64,000 nt of DNA. Origin: Ectopseudomonas composti. Lineage in GTDB: Bacteria > Pseudomonadota > Gammaproteobacteria > Pseudomonadales > Pseudomonadaceae. Below, piece by piece: positions 51,105 through 60,430 of the stretch (positions are counted from its first letter, which is position 1; each line of letters opens with the position of its first letter). Under the pieces are notes generated by a model that saw nothing but the letters and a program-made list of their open reading frames with translations, was not told the DNA's origin and searched no databases. The DNA lies in contig NZ_LSSW01000013.1 in NCBI RefSeq assembly GCF_001567565.1, positions 1 through 64,000 of the forward strand. Reading direction: 5' to 3'. The position numbers and the translations under genes were made by a program.

Positions 51105-53663
51105 TTGAAGACACTGCTCGATGCGCAATGGGCTGCATTGGAACGGGTCATGGCCATCGCCGAATTTGCCCTCGATGGCCAGCTCGTGCGCGCCAACGAC
51201 AACTATCTGGCCCTGTTCGGCTATCGCGCGGAGCAGGTCGAAGGGTGGCATCATTCATTCTTCTGCCATGCCGATTGCGCCGAGCAGGCGGCGCACGAGC
51301 GTTTCTGGCAGCCCTTGGGTGCGGGCGAGGCCTACAGCGGGCAGGTCGAACGCCTGCGTCAGGATGGCCGCAGTTGCTGGCTGCAGACCACTTACATGCC
51401 GGTCATGGATGAAACCGGCCAGGTGCGGCAGATCCTCCAGGTCGCCATCGATATCACCGTGCGGCTGCTGCACGAGCAGGAGCAGCAACAGCATCTGAGG
51501 CGGTTATCGCTGGTGGCCGACGCCAGCGATTCGGCTGTGGTGATCAGCGATGCGAACCCTTACATCGTTTACGTCAATGCCGGGTTCTGTCGGATGTTTG
51601 GCTGGACGGCAGAGGAAGTGCTGGGGCGTCGCCCCATTCGCCTGCTGGCTCCTGAAAAGGACGCCGCGTATGCGCAGCAGTATCGTGACACGCTGGCAGC
51701 AGGCCTGCCGGTGGAGCGTGAGGAGATCGTCGAGGGCAGGGACGGGCAGCGTTACTGGGTCAAGAGCATCAGCAACCCGATCATGGACGAGGTCGGACAA
51801 TGGCAGCTGACGGTGACCATCCTGACCAACATCACCCAGGCCAAGATGCATGAGGTGTTGCAGCACAGCGTCATGGAGGCCATGGCCCGCGAGCGTCCGC
51901 TGACCGAGGTGCTGGAGTTGATCTGCGAAGAGGTCGAGCGGATTGCTCCCGAGGTGGTCGCCTCGATTCTCGAGGTGGACGAGAATGGCCTGCTACACCC
52001 ACTGGCGGCGCCAAGCCTGGCGCTGGACTACCAGCAGAAACTCGATGGCGTGGCGATCGGGCCATCAGTCGGCTCATGCGGGACGGCGGCCTGGCGCAAG
52101 GCCTCTGTCTGGGTCGATGACATCGCCAGTGACCCGCTCTGGGCCGATTACCGAGATCTGATCCTGCCACTGGGGTTCCGGGGGTGCTGGTCGGCGCCTG
52201 TGCTCAATGCCCAGGATAGGGTCGTCGGCACCTTCGCCTTCTACTTCCGGCGCTCGCCGCAGGATTGCTCGATGCAGTTCTACAGGCGCCTGGTCGAGGC
52301 TTGCCAGCATCTGTGCGGGTTGGCGCTGGAGCGCGAGCAGACACGCCGGCGCATACGCCAACTGGCGTTCTACGATGCCCTCACCGGCCTGCCGAACCGC
52401 AGCCTGCTGCAGGCCCGTGCGGATCAGGCCATCGCCACTGTCACGCGCGAGGGTGAGTGCCTGGCGGTGTTGTTCATCGACCTCGATCGTTTCAAGCACG
52501 TCAATGACTCACTCGGGCACTCGGCCGGGGACGACCTGCTGCGTCAGGTCGCGGCGCGCCTCCAGAGCGTGCTGCGCGAGTCGGACATCGCCGGGCGGCA
52601 GTCAGGTGATGAATTCGTCGTGGTATTGCCAGGTTGCGATGCCAACGACGTGACTGCGGTGGCCGAGCGGCTGCTGCAGTTGCTGGCGGAGCCATTCACC
52701 CTGATCGGCACCAGCTTGCAGGTTTCCGGCAGCATCGGCATCGCCATGTATCCCAATGACGGGCGTGACATGGAGACGCTGATGGGCCGCGCAGACATGG
52801 CCATGTACCAGGCCAAGAGCAGCGGGCGAGGCCGCTTCCATTTCTACAGCAGCGAAATCAACAGGTTGGCCCAGGAACGCCTGCAGATGGAAAGCGCCTT
52901 GCGCCAGGCGATCAAGCAGGATGGATTGCACCTGCATTACCAGCCGCAGATCGATATGGTCGGTGGCGGTCTCTATGGGGTCGAAGCACTGGCACGCTGG
53001 ACGCACCCGGAGTTGGGGGACATCCCGCCCGTGCGCTTCATTGCCCTGGCCGAGGAGTGCGGCCTGATCGTCGAACTGGGGCATTGGGCCGTGCAGGAGG
53101 CCTGCCGGCAATTGGCCGCGTGGCGCGCCGCAGGGCTGCATGTGCCGGCCATATCGGTCAACCTGTCACCGACCAGTTTCCACAACCTCGATTTGCCGAA
53201 CTTCCTGGCTACGACCCTGCAGGCCAATGCCTTGCAACCAGAGGATCTGACTCTGGAGCTGACCGAGAACATGCTGCTCGATAGCAACCCCAGCACCATG
53301 AAAGTCCTCGATGAGGTGCATCGGCAGGGTATCCGCTTGTCGATGGACGATTTTGGTACTGGCTACTCCAGCCTCAGTTACCTGCGGCGACTACCGATCT
53401 CGGAACTGAAGCTCGACCGCAGCTTCGTTTTCGACCTGGAGCATGACGAAGCGACTCGTGCCCTGAGCAGTGCAATTCTAGGGATTGGCAAGAGCCTGCA
53501 TCTGACGGTGGTGGCCGAAGGGGTGGAAAACGAAGCCCAGCATCGGCTGCTGCGCGAACAGGGTTATCCAGTCGGGCAAGGCTATCTGTTTTCCAGACCA
53601 CTTTCGGCGGAGGATCTGCAGCACTGGTTGAGTCAGACCTGCGCCCGGCAAGCTGGGGCCTGA
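51105..53663 (+). CDS. PAS-PAS-GAF-GGDEF-EAL signalling protein
   Basis: The protein has 852 residues with no membrane segment. Two PAS domains (about 15-130 and 135-255) are followed by a GAF domain (about 265-410). The GGDEF domain has SGDEF near residue 500 in place of GGDEF. The EAL domain is complete: YGVEALARW, NLSPTSF, LELTEN, MDDFGTGYSSL, KLDRSF, VVAEGVE and GYLFSRPL. It probably hydrolyses c-di-GMP and may still make some. It starts at TTG 51105 with GGAG about 12 bases upstream. The 222-base gap before it shows nothing clear. Confidence 0.88.
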   Translation: MKTLLDAQWAALERVMAIAEFALDGQLVRANDNYLALFGYRAEQVEGWHHSFFCHADCAEQAAHERFWQPLGAGEAYSGQVERLRQDGRSCWLQTTYMPVMDETGQVRQILQVAIDITVRLLHEQEQQQHLRRLSLVADASDSAVVISDANPYIVYVNAGFCRMFGWTAEEVLGRRPIRLLAPEKDAAYAQQYRDTLAAGLPVEREEIVEGRDGQRYWVKSISNPIMDEVGQWQLTVTILTNITQAKMHEVLQHSVMEAMARERPLTEVLELICEEVERIAPEVVASILEVDENGLLHPLAAPSLALDYQQKLDGVAIGPSVGSCGTAAWRKASVWVDDIASDPLWADYRDLILPLGFRGCWSAPVLNAQDRVVGTFAFYFRRSPQDCSMQFYRRLVEACQHLCGLALEREQTRRRIRQLAFYDALTGLPNRSLLQARADQAIATVTREGECLAVLFIDLDRFKHVNDSLGHSAGDDLLRQVAARLQSVLRESDIAGRQSGDEFVVVLPGCDANDVTAVAERLLQLLAEPFTLIGTSLQVSGSIGIAMYPNDGRDMETLMGRADMAMYQAKSSGRGRFHFYSSEINRLAQERLQMESALRQAIKQDGLHLHYQPQIDMVGGGLYGVEALARWTHPELGDIPPVRFIALAEECGLIVELGHWAVQEACRQLAAWRAAGLHVPAISVNLSPTSFHNLDLPNFLATTLQANALQPEDLTLELTENMLLDSNPSTMKVLDEVHRQGIRLSMDDFGTGYSSLSYLRRLPISELKLDRSFVFDLEHDEATRALSSAILGIGKSLHLTVVAEGVENEAQHRLLREQGYPVGQGYLFSRPLSAEDLQHWLSQTCARQAGA

Positions 53664-53776
53664 ACGGCGTTACCGGCTAGGCCGCAGAGAGCGTAGACAA
53701 GGCGCTACTTCTGCACATTGGTCTCTGCCGATCAGCCGTTCGGCGCTTGCTGTAAGCAACGGGGGATCCCTGTCTC

Positions 53777-54757
53777 TCAGGCTTGCTCTGCGTTACCTGG
53801 CATGCGCTGGAAGCGTTTGCGAAAGACTGCCGGCGAGATACCGACGCGCTGGCAGAACAGACGACGAAACGAGTTGCTGTCCTCATAGCCCACTCGGCTG
53901 GTGATCCGCTCGAAATTCAGGCGGGTGGTTTCCAGCAGTTCCTTGGCCTTTTCCAGACGCAGGGCCTGCAGGTAAGCCAGCGGCGTGTGGCCGGTGGCGT
54001 CCTTGAAGCGGCGCTTGAAGTTGCGCACGCCGAAGCCGAAGCGCGTGGCCAGGTCGTCGATGCTGCAGGGCTCGGCGAAGTGCGCCTCCATCCAGTCCTG
54101 CACGCGCAGGACCGCTTCGTCGCCATGGCTGCGGGGCATCGACCAGCTGATGTAGACGGACTGCTCGCTGCGCACGTTGTCGATCAGCAGGTAGCGGCTG
54201 CATTGCTGGGCCAGTTCGCGCGAGGCGAAGCGGCGTATCAGGTGCAGCAACAGGTCCATCGCGGCGCTCGCTCCGGCGCTGCTGATCATCCGCCCGTCCT
54301 CGCAAAGAATACGCCGCTCGTCCACCTGAACCTTGGGGTAGCGGCGCCGCAGCAGGTCGGCGAAGGCCCAGTGGGTGGTGGCTTCGATACCATCGAGCAG
54401 GCCGGCTTCGGCGAGCATGAAGGTGGCCGTGCACATCGAGGCGATGACCGCGCCCTGCTCATGCTGCTGGCGCAGCCAGCCGCGATAGTGCGCGAAGGTG
54501 GGCAGGGCCTCGCGCAGGCTGAAGAGAAAGCCGGGGATCAGCACCAGGTCGGTTTTCTCCACTGCGTTCAGCGCCATGTCTACCGGCATGGCACGCCCCA
54601 GCGCATTGGCCACCGCTTGCCCATCCAGCGAGGCCACGCTGAGGGTGAAGGGCGCAGGGGCTGGCAGGGCGAAGCGATTGGCCGCATCGAGCACTTCGAG
54701 GGCCAGCGCGGCGCTGGCCAGTGAACTGTGTTCGGCCAGGAGCAGGGTGATATGCAT
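53777..54757 (-). CDS. GlxA-type AraC-family regulator
   Basis: The protein has 326 residues. An N-terminal DJ-1/PfpI domain with the nucleophile-position Cys in VIASMCTATFMLAEAGLLDG (about 105-124) leads to a C-terminal AraC double helix-turn-helix (IDDLATRFGFGVRNFKRRFKDATGHTP and FERITSRVGYEDSNSFRRLFCQRVG). This architecture is shared with GbdR, SouR and CdhR, which regulate methylated-amine and carnitine catabolism in Pseudomonas. The target here is not evident. It is divergent from a thioesterase gene. Confidence 0.85.
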   Translation of the reverse strand: MHITLLLAEHSSLASAALALEVLDAANRFALPAPAPFTLSVASLDGQAVANALGRAMPVDMALNAVEKTDLVLIPGFLFSLREALPTFAHYRGWLRQQHEQGAVIASMCTATFMLAEAGLLDGIEATTHWAFADLLRRRYPKVQVDERRILCEDGRMISSAGASAAMDLLLHLIRRFASRELAQQCSRYLLIDNVRSEQSVYISWSMPRSHGDEAVLRVQDWMEAHFAEPCSIDDLATRFGFGVRNFKRRFKDATGHTPLAYLQALRLEKAKELLETTRLNFERITSRVGYEDSNSFRRLFCQRVGISPAVFRKRFQRMPGNAEQA

Positions 54758-54864
54758 GAAGCGTCTCTTGCGTAAGTCGCATGGTATTAGTCATTTCTGC
54801 ACCTACTTTACTGCAGACGCCCTACTTAGAGTGCGGCACTCTCATTCAAACAGGTGTTCGTCGT

Positions 54865-55407
54865 ATGAACCTATGGTTTCGTCTTCTGCTGATGCTGCTG
54901 CGCAGACCCTGGCGCAAGCCGGTGCCAGGGCTCACCACCACCGTGGTGCGCATGCGGGTCTGGCCGCTGGATCTGGACTTCAATCGGCACGTCACCAATG
55001 GTCGCTACTTCACCCTGGCCGATGTCGGACGCATGGATTACGTGCTGCGTAGCGGCGCCTTTCGCGTGGCCCTGCGCCATCGCGCACTGCCCATCGTCGG
55101 CGATGTTTGCGGCAAGTTTCGCCGCGAACTGAGGCTGTTCGAGCGCTTCGAGGTGCACACGCGCATGCTCGGCTGGGACGACAGGTGGAGCTTCGTCGAG
55201 CACCGCTTCGTCAAGGATCAGCGAGTGATCGCCGTGGTGATCATGCGCGGGCTGTTCCGTGGGCCGAAAGGCAATGTCACGCCCGCCGAGTTCGCCCGTG
55301 AGCTTGGCCTGGACGAACAGTCGCCACCCTTGCCGCAATGGCTGCAGCTGTGGTCGAGCAGTTGCGACGGGCTGAGCCAGCAACTGCGGGAAACCGAGCG
55401 GGCCTAG
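54865..55407 (+). CDS. Hotdog-fold thioesterase family protein
   Basis: The protein has 180 residues. A hydrophobic N-terminal stretch (about 3-12) is followed by a 4HBT-type fold with LDFNRHVTNGRYFTLADVGR (about 40-60), the family's usual Asp/Asn/His active-site segment. It likely hydrolyses an acyl-CoA or acyl thioester of unknown type. ATG 54865 is chosen over 54781 because the upstream part overlaps the promoter gap to the divergent regulator. Confidence 0.75.
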   Translation: MNLWFRLLLMLLRRPWRKPVPGLTTTVVRMRVWPLDLDFNRHVTNGRYFTLADVGRMDYVLRSGAFRVALRHRALPIVGDVCGKFRRELRLFERFEVHTRMLGWDDRWSFVEHRFVKDQRVIAVVIMRGLFRGPKGNVTPAEFARELGLDEQSPPLPQWLQLWSSSCDGLSQQLRETERA

Positions 55408-55434
55408 ACCTGGGGTATCTCAGGCTGGCGCCGA

Positions 55435-55830
55435 TCAGCGCGCCGGTTCTGCCTGGGCGAAGACTTCCTTGGCCGCAGCCAGGCCATTGAGGGCCGCGGG
55501 GAAGCCGGCGTAGACCGCCATCTGCATGATGGTCTCGACCACTTCGCTGCGGCTGACGCCGACATTGAGTGCGCCCTGGATATGCACCTTGAGTTGCGGG
55601 GCGGCATTGCCAAGCGCCGTCAGCGCCGCGACCACCGCAATTTCCCGGCTTTTCAGATCCAGCCCGGGGCGGGAGTAGATGTCGCCGAAGGGAAATTCGA
55701 TCAGATAGCGGGCGAAGTCCGGGGCGATGGCGGCCAGGCTTTCCACCACCTGCTCTCCGGCGTGGCCGTCTATTTCCCGCAGTTTGGCGAGTCCACGGGT
55801 GTAGCGATCATCGTTGGCGTTCATCGGCAT
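55435..55830 (-). CDS. Carboxymuconolactone decarboxylase (PcaC-like) family protein
   Basis: The protein has 131 residues. The CMD fold shows [17 protein letters not shown] (about 58-74), [20 protein letters not shown] and [15 protein letters not shown]. No CxxC pair is present, so it is of the PcaC type rather than AhpD-like peroxidase. ATG 55830 with AGGA 5 bases upstream overlaps the MerR gene by 23 bases, so the two are co-transcribed. The substrate is unknown. Confidence 0.8.
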   Translation of the reverse strand: MPMNANDDRYTRGLAKLREIDGHAGEQVVESLAAIAPDFARYLIEFPFGDIYSRPGLDLKSREIAVVAALTALGNAAPQLKVHIQGALNVGVSRSEVVETIMQMAVYAGFPAALNGLAAAKEVFAQAEPAR

Positions 55831-56227
55831 GTCCTTCCTCATAGATTGAGTCCGGCGCCGAGGGCTGCTCGAGCGAGCGGTAGTGCTCGATCTTGCTCTG
55901 CAGTGCGCTCGCGGCCTGGCGCATCGCCTCGATTTCTGCAAGGACGTCCGTTAAGTGCCCCTCCAGCATCTGGCGACGATCCTTGACCGTCGAGTCCCCA
56001 GCGCCACGTAGCTTTGCGAACGTCTGCATCTTGCCGATAGGCATGCGCGTGGTTCGCAAGCGCAGCAGGAATTCGATCCAGGCCATGTCCGAAGCCGCAT
56101 AACGGCGTTGCCCTCCGGCAGCGCGGGCCACTGGCGCGATCAGACCGATGCGCTCGTAGTAGCGCAGGGTGTGGGCGCTCAAGCCAGTGCGTTTGGCGAC
56201 TTCGTCGATGCTCAGATGTGATTCCAT
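55808..56227 (-). CDS. MerR-family regulator
   Basis: The protein has 139 residues. The N-terminal MerR helix-turn-helix ([25 protein letters not shown], about 5-29, read in parts) is followed by a long dimerisation coiled coil (about 80-120) and no metal-binding Cys tail. It probably activates its own operon with the CMD-family gene in response to an organic or redox signal. Confidence 0.88.
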   Translation of the reverse strand: MESHLSIDEVAKRTGLSAHTLRYYERIGLIAPVARAAGGQRRYAASDMAWIEFLLRLRTTRMPIGKMQTFAKLRGAGDSTVKDRRQMLEGHLTDVLAEIEAMRQAASALQSKIEHYRSLEQPSAPDSIYEEGHADERQR

Positions 56228-56350
56228 GGAGGCAGCCTAGAGGTTCGAGCGCGCTCTAAGTCAAGCGCTTCGAGGGGGATGGGCAATGATGTGCGCGCTG
56301 GCCGGATACCAGGCTGCGCACTATGGGCCAGGGGGCTTGCGCGATGCCGC

Positions 56351-56950
56351 TCAATCGGCCCCGTAGTTCATGATCGACAGCAGGCGGATGGGCACCTGCA
56401 CCAGCTTTTCCGGGCCGTGCGGTACTTCGCCGTCGAAGGTCAGGCTGTCGCCGGCCTGCATCGGGTACAGCTGGTTGCCGTGGCGGTACACCAGCTCGCC
56501 TTCGAGCAGATGGAGGAACTCGGTGCCGGGGTGGGCGAAGGTGGGGAACTCCTCGCTGGCGTCGTCCATGCTGACCATGTAGGCCTCGAAACTCTTCTTC
56601 GGCCCACGGGTGTGGTTGAGCAGGCGATAGGTATGGCCCTTGTCGGTACCACGCCGCACCACTTCGAGGCCTTCACCGGCTTTCACCAGCAGGGCGCTGC
56701 CGCCTTGCTGGTCGTACTGGCTGAACAGTTTGGACATGGGCATGCCGAGCACGTCGCAGAGCCGGCTGAGGGTGTCGAGGCTGGTGGAGACCTGGGCGTT
56801 CTCGATCTTGCTCAGCATGCCCTGACTGATGCCGGCGATACGCGCTACATCGGCGATCTTCAGTTCCTGAGCCTGGCGCTGGCGGCGAATCTGCATGCCC
56901 AGGTATTGCTCGAGCTTGAGGCGAGGAGGGATTTCCGTGGAGGTCGTCAT
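56351..56950 (-). CDS. XRE-cupin regulator (PuuR-like)
   Basis: The protein has 199 residues. An N-terminal XRE helix-turn-helix (KIADVARIAGISQGMLSKIENAQ, about 31-53, read in parts) is linked to a C-terminal cupin (HPGTEFLHLLEGELVYRHGN, about 140-160). Such proteins sense small metabolites, as PuuR senses putrescine. It is divergent from glnT with 244 bases between, so it is a strong candidate to repress or activate the methylamine genes. An inverted GAATAAAAAATTC (56971-56983) just before its ATG may be its site. Confidence 0.88.
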   Translation of the reverse strand: MTTSTEIPPRLKLEQYLGMQIRRQRQAQELKIADVARIAGISQGMLSKIENAQVSTSLDTLSRLCDVLGMPMSKLFSQYDQQGGSALLVKAGEGLEVVRRGTDKGHTYRLLNHTRGPKKSFEAYMVSMDDASEEFPTFAHPGTEFLHLLEGELVYRHGNQLYPMQAGDSLTFDGEVPHGPEKLVQVPIRLLSIMNYGAD

Positions 56951-57115
56951 GCGTGCTTTTATCTTCTTGTGAATAAAAAATTCGCACTGAGAATGTGCAG
57001 ACTGCCTTTCTTCGGTGCATTTTCACGGTTGGAATTTCCTCCTATGAAAGCATCTTTCCTTCACGGATAGAAGAATGGCGGGGCTTTGCGGGATTTCCAA
57101 CGGCAAGGACCAGGT

Positions 57116-57131
57116 TGGCAAGCTGCTTGCA
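57116..57131 (+). promoter_or_regulatory. Sigma-54 promoter of the glnT-glxBCD operon
   Basis: TGGCAAGCTGCTTGCA fits TGGCACG-N4-TTGCW with one mismatch and the exact GG-GC spacing. Transcription should start near 57142, about 53 bases before ATG 57195. It places the operon under nitrogen control (RpoN, probably NtrC). A GGGGAA / TTCCCC hairpin lies at 57140-57158. Confidence 0.85.
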
Positions 57132-57194
57132 TTTCTTTTGGGGAAATTAAAATTCCCCAGCGGAATAATGGCGACGCCAGCGGAGGCCCCAACC

Positions 57195-58529
57195 ATGTTG
57201 CCCAGCGAAACCCAGAAAATCATCGACCAGCACGGCATCAAGTACGTGTTGGCCCAGTTCGTCGATATTCACGGTGCGGCCAAGACCAAGTCGGTGCCGG
57301 TTGCGGGGCTCAAGGCCGTGGCCGAGGAGGGCGCCGGTTTCGCCGGGTTCGCCATCTGGGGCATGGGCATGGAGCCGCACGGTCCGGACTTCATGGCTCG
57401 TGGCGATCTGTCGACGCTGATGCCGGTGCCCTGGCAGCCGGGCTATGGCCGCGTGGTGTGCATCGGCCACGTCAATGGCCAGCCCTGGCCGTTCGACACC
57501 CGTTACGTGCTGCAGCAGCAGGTGGCGCGCCTGAGCGAGCGTGGCTGGACGCTGAACACCGGTCTGGAGCCGGAGTTCAGCCTGTTTCGCCGCGATGCCG
57601 AGGGCAAGCTGCGCCCGGTCGATGCCAGCGACAAGCTGGAGAAGCCCTGCTACGACTACAAGGGCCTGTCGCGTTCGCGCGCCTTTCTGGAAAAGCTCAC
57701 CGAGTCGCTGCAGCCGGTCGGCTTCGACATCTACCAGATCGACCACGAAGATGCCTGCGGCCAGTTCGAGATCAACTACACCTACAGCGATGCCATGGAG
57801 TCGGCGGATCGCTTCACCTTCTTCCGCATGGCCGCCGGCGAGATCGCCAACGACCTGGGCATGATCTGCTCATTCATGCCCAAGCCGGATCCACGCCGCG
57901 CCGGCAATGGCATGCACTTCCACCTGTCGATCGGCAATGGCACCAGCAAGAACCTCTTCCATGACGCCAGCGACCCCAGCGGCATGGGCCTGTCCAAGCT
58001 GGCCTATCACTTCCTCGCCGGCCTGCTGGCTCATGGCCCGGCGCTGTGCGCGTTTGCCGCGCCGACGGTGAATTCCTACAAGCGTCTGGTCGTTGGTCGT
58101 TCGTTGTCTGGCGCGACCTGGGCACCGGCCTTCATCGCCTACGGCGACAACAACCGCTCGGCGATGCTGCGCATCCCCTACGGGCGCATCGAGTTTCGCC
58201 TGCCGGACGCCGGCTGCAACCCCTACCTGGTGACCGCCGCGATCATCGCCGCCGGCCTCGATGGCATCGACCGCCAGCTCGACCCGGGCAAGGCCTGCAA
58301 CGAGAACCTCTACAACCTGAGCCTGGAGGAGATCGCCGCGCGCGGCATCGACACCCTGCCGCAATCGCTCAAGGAAGCCTGCGACGCGCTGGAGGCCGAC
58401 CCGCTGTTTCGCGAGGTGCTGGGCGCGGACATGGTCGACGAGTTCCTCAAGCTCAAGCGCATGGAATGGGTCGAGTACAGCCGCCACGTCTCCGACTGGG
58501 AGATCGAGCGTTACACCGAATTCTTCTGA
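57195..58529 (+). CDS. gmaS: Glutamine-synthetase-like enzyme, probable gamma-glutamylmethylamide synthetase
   Basis: The protein has 444 residues. The glutamine synthetase catalytic fold is complete: [11 protein letters not shown] (about 130-140), [22 protein letters not shown] (about 240), the RRNGNM-like region and [20 protein letters not shown] (in part, about 330-350). It adds an amine to glutamate using ATP. In cells with glxBCD-type genes this enzyme (also called GlnT) makes gamma-glutamylmethylamide from methylamine. ATG 57195 has CGGAGG 8 bases upstream. ATG 57168 is an alternative. The sigma-54 promoter and operon partners support this role. True glutamine synthesis is the alternative. 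Confidence 0.8.
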   Translation: MLPSETQKIIDQHGIKYVLAQFVDIHGAAKTKSVPVAGLKAVAEEGAGFAGFAIWGMGMEPHGPDFMARGDLSTLMPVPWQPGYGRVVCIGHVNGQPWPFDTRYVLQQQVARLSERGWTLNTGLEPEFSLFRRDAEGKLRPVDASDKLEKPCYDYKGLSRSRAFLEKLTESLQPVGFDIYQIDHEDACGQFEINYTYSDAMESADRFTFFRMAAGEIANDLGMICSFMPKPDPRRAGNGMHFHLSIGNGTSKNLFHDASDPSGMGLSKLAYHFLAGLLAHGPALCAFAAPTVNSYKRLVVGRSLSGATWAPAFIAYGDNNRSAMLRIPYGRIEFRLPDAGCNPYLVTAAIIAAGLDGIDRQLDPGKACNENLYNLSLEEIAARGIDTLPQSLKEACDALEADPLFREVLGADMVDEFLKLKRMEWVEYSRHVSDWEIERYTEFF

Positions 58530-58653
58530 AGTGCCAAACCACCGGTTTCAAGCCGCCAGGAAAGCGCTGCGAGCGCTGGCGCGACACCCGTATCAACTCG
58601 GTCAGCTGGCCGCCTGAGGCGTGTAGCTGGCGAACGAAGTGAGGACTGCTCTT

Positions 58654-59556
58654 ATGTGTGGAATCGTAGGTCTGTATCTGAAGAACCCGGCGCTGGAAAG
58701 CCAGCTCGGCGCGCTCTTCGAACCCATGTTGCTGGCCATGACCGACCGTGGCCCGGACAGCGCCGGCTTCGCCATCTACGGCGACGAGGTGAAGGACGGC
58801 TGGATCAAGCTGACCCTGCAGAGCACCACCGCCGGTTATGACTTCAAGGCCCTGATGGGTGAGCTGGAAGGCCGCCTGGGCTGCTCGCTGGACTGGTTTC
58901 AGAACGCCAGCGCCGCCGTGCTCAAGACCAATGCCGATGAGGCGGCGGTACGTGCCGTGCTCGCCGAACTGGCGCCGGCGGTGCGGGTGATGAGCGTCGG
59001 CCAGAGCATCGAAATCCTCAAGGGCATGGGCCTGCCCAAGGACATCGCCGAGCGCTTCTCGCTGGCGAAAATGCAGGGCAGCCACATCATCGGTCACACC
59101 CGCATGGCCACCGAGAGCGCGGTGACCATGGAAGGCAGCCACCCGTTCTCCACCGGCCAGGACCTGTGCCTGGTGCACAACGGCTCGCTCTCCAACCACT
59201 TCCGCCTGCGCCAGGAACTGCGCCGCCACGGCATCGAGTTCGAGACCGAGAACGACACCGAGGTAGCCGCCGGCTACCTGACCTGGCGCCTGCGCCAGGG
59301 CGATTCGCTCAAGCAAGCGCTCGACCATTCGCTGGAGGATCTCGATGGCTTCTTCACCTTCGCCATCGGCACCCGTGACGGCTTCGCGGTGATCCGCGAC
59401 CCCATCGCTTGCAAGCCGGCAATCCTCGCCGAGACCGACGACTACGTGGCCATGGCCTCGGAATACCAGGCGCTGTCGACCCTGCCGGGCATCGACAAGG
59501 CCAAGGTGTGGGAGCCGGAGCCGGCCACCATGTACATCTGGGAACGCAGCGCTTGA
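58654..59556 (+). CDS. mgsA: Glutamine amidotransferase subunit, N-methylglutamate synthase A / GlxB
   Basis: The protein has 300 residues and matches the N-terminal glutaminase domain of GltB. Cys2 in MCGIVGLY is the nucleophile after Met removal, and RGPDSAGFAIYG, HTRMATES and HNGSLSNHF follow. It likely takes the gamma-glutamyl compound and passes the amine to the synthase subunit. ATG 58654 is required for a correct N-terminal Cys, and GAGGA lies upstream. It is second in the operon. Confidence 0.85.
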   Translation: MCGIVGLYLKNPALESQLGALFEPMLLAMTDRGPDSAGFAIYGDEVKDGWIKLTLQSTTAGYDFKALMGELEGRLGCSLDWFQNASAAVLKTNADEAAVRAVLAELAPAVRVMSVGQSIEILKGMGLPKDIAERFSLAKMQGSHIIGHTRMATESAVTMEGSHPFSTGQDLCLVHNGSLSNHFRLRQELRRHGIEFETENDTEVAAGYLTWRLRQGDSLKQALDHSLEDLDGFFTFAIGTRDGFAVIRDPIACKPAILAETDDYVAMASEYQALSTLPGIDKAKVWEPEPATMYIWERSA

Positions 59557-59716
59557 GTCGCTCCAGGCCTACTGCGCACACCGATTGCTGCGTCAGATCC
59601 TCACGATCCGCTCGCCGTACTACTCGTACTGTCTCGCGGCTCGCTGCGGTTCTTCCTTGCCCTCGGCGCGCTCGCGACGGCCTGAATTCGACTCTCCACT
59701 TTTTGGAGACATAACT

Positions 59717-60400
59717 ATGAAAACCATCGACCTTTCCAGCGCTACCGTGCGCGATCTGAATCAGGCCCTGCACGAGCAGGCCAGGACCCTCACCGAGCGC
59801 GAGTGGGTGGTGAGCAATCCGGGCGGCAAGCACAACCTGGCCGTGGGCCTGAACGAAGCGCTGAGCGTGGAGATCGACGGCCACGCCGGTTACTACTGCG
59901 CCGGCATGAACCAGAAGGCCAGCGTCACCATCCACGGCAACGTCGGTGTCGGCGTGGCCGAGAACATGATGAGCGGCATGGTGCGCATCAAAGGCAGCGC
60001 TTCGCAGTCGGCCGGTGCCACCGCCCATGGTGGCCTGCTGGTGATCGAAGGCGATGCCGGCGCGCGCTGCGGCATCTCGATGAAGGGCGTCGACATCGTG
60101 GTCGGCGGCAACATTGGCCACATGAGCTGCTTCATGGGCCAGGCCGGCAGGCTCGTGGTATGCGGCGACGCCGGCGACGCGCTGGGCGATTCGCTCTACG
60201 AAACGCGCATCTACGTCAAGGGCACGGTGAAGTCGCTGGGCTCGGACTGCATCGAGAAGGACATGCGCCCCGAGCATCTGGAAGAACTCGCCGAACTGCT
60301 CAATCGCGCCGGTTTCGACGAAGACCCGGCCAGCTTCAAACGCTACGGCTCGGCCCGTCAGCTGTACAACTTCAAGGTCGACAACGCCTCGGCGTACTGA
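59717..60400 (+). CDS. mgsB: N-methylglutamate synthase B / GlxC (GltB C-terminal domain-like)
   Basis: The protein has 227 residues forming the right-handed beta-helix of GltB's last domain, with Gly-rich turns such as GNVGVGVAENMMSGMV (about 75-90) and GGNIGHMSCFMGQAGRLVV. It acts as a structural subunit for MgsA and MgsC. GGAGA lies just before ATG 59717. It is third in the operon, 160 bases after mgsA. Confidence 0.85.
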   Translation: MKTIDLSSATVRDLNQALHEQARTLTEREWVVSNPGGKHNLAVGLNEALSVEIDGHAGYYCAGMNQKASVTIHGNVGVGVAENMMSGMVRIKGSASQSAGATAHGGLLVIEGDAGARCGISMKGVDIVVGGNIGHMSCFMGQAGRLVVCGDAGDALGDSLYETRIYVKGTVKSLGSDCIEKDMRPEHLEELAELLNRAGFDEDPASFKRYGSARQLYNFKVDNASAY

Positions 60401-60430
60401 TCGCGCACCCTGCCCGAAGAGGAACTGCAC

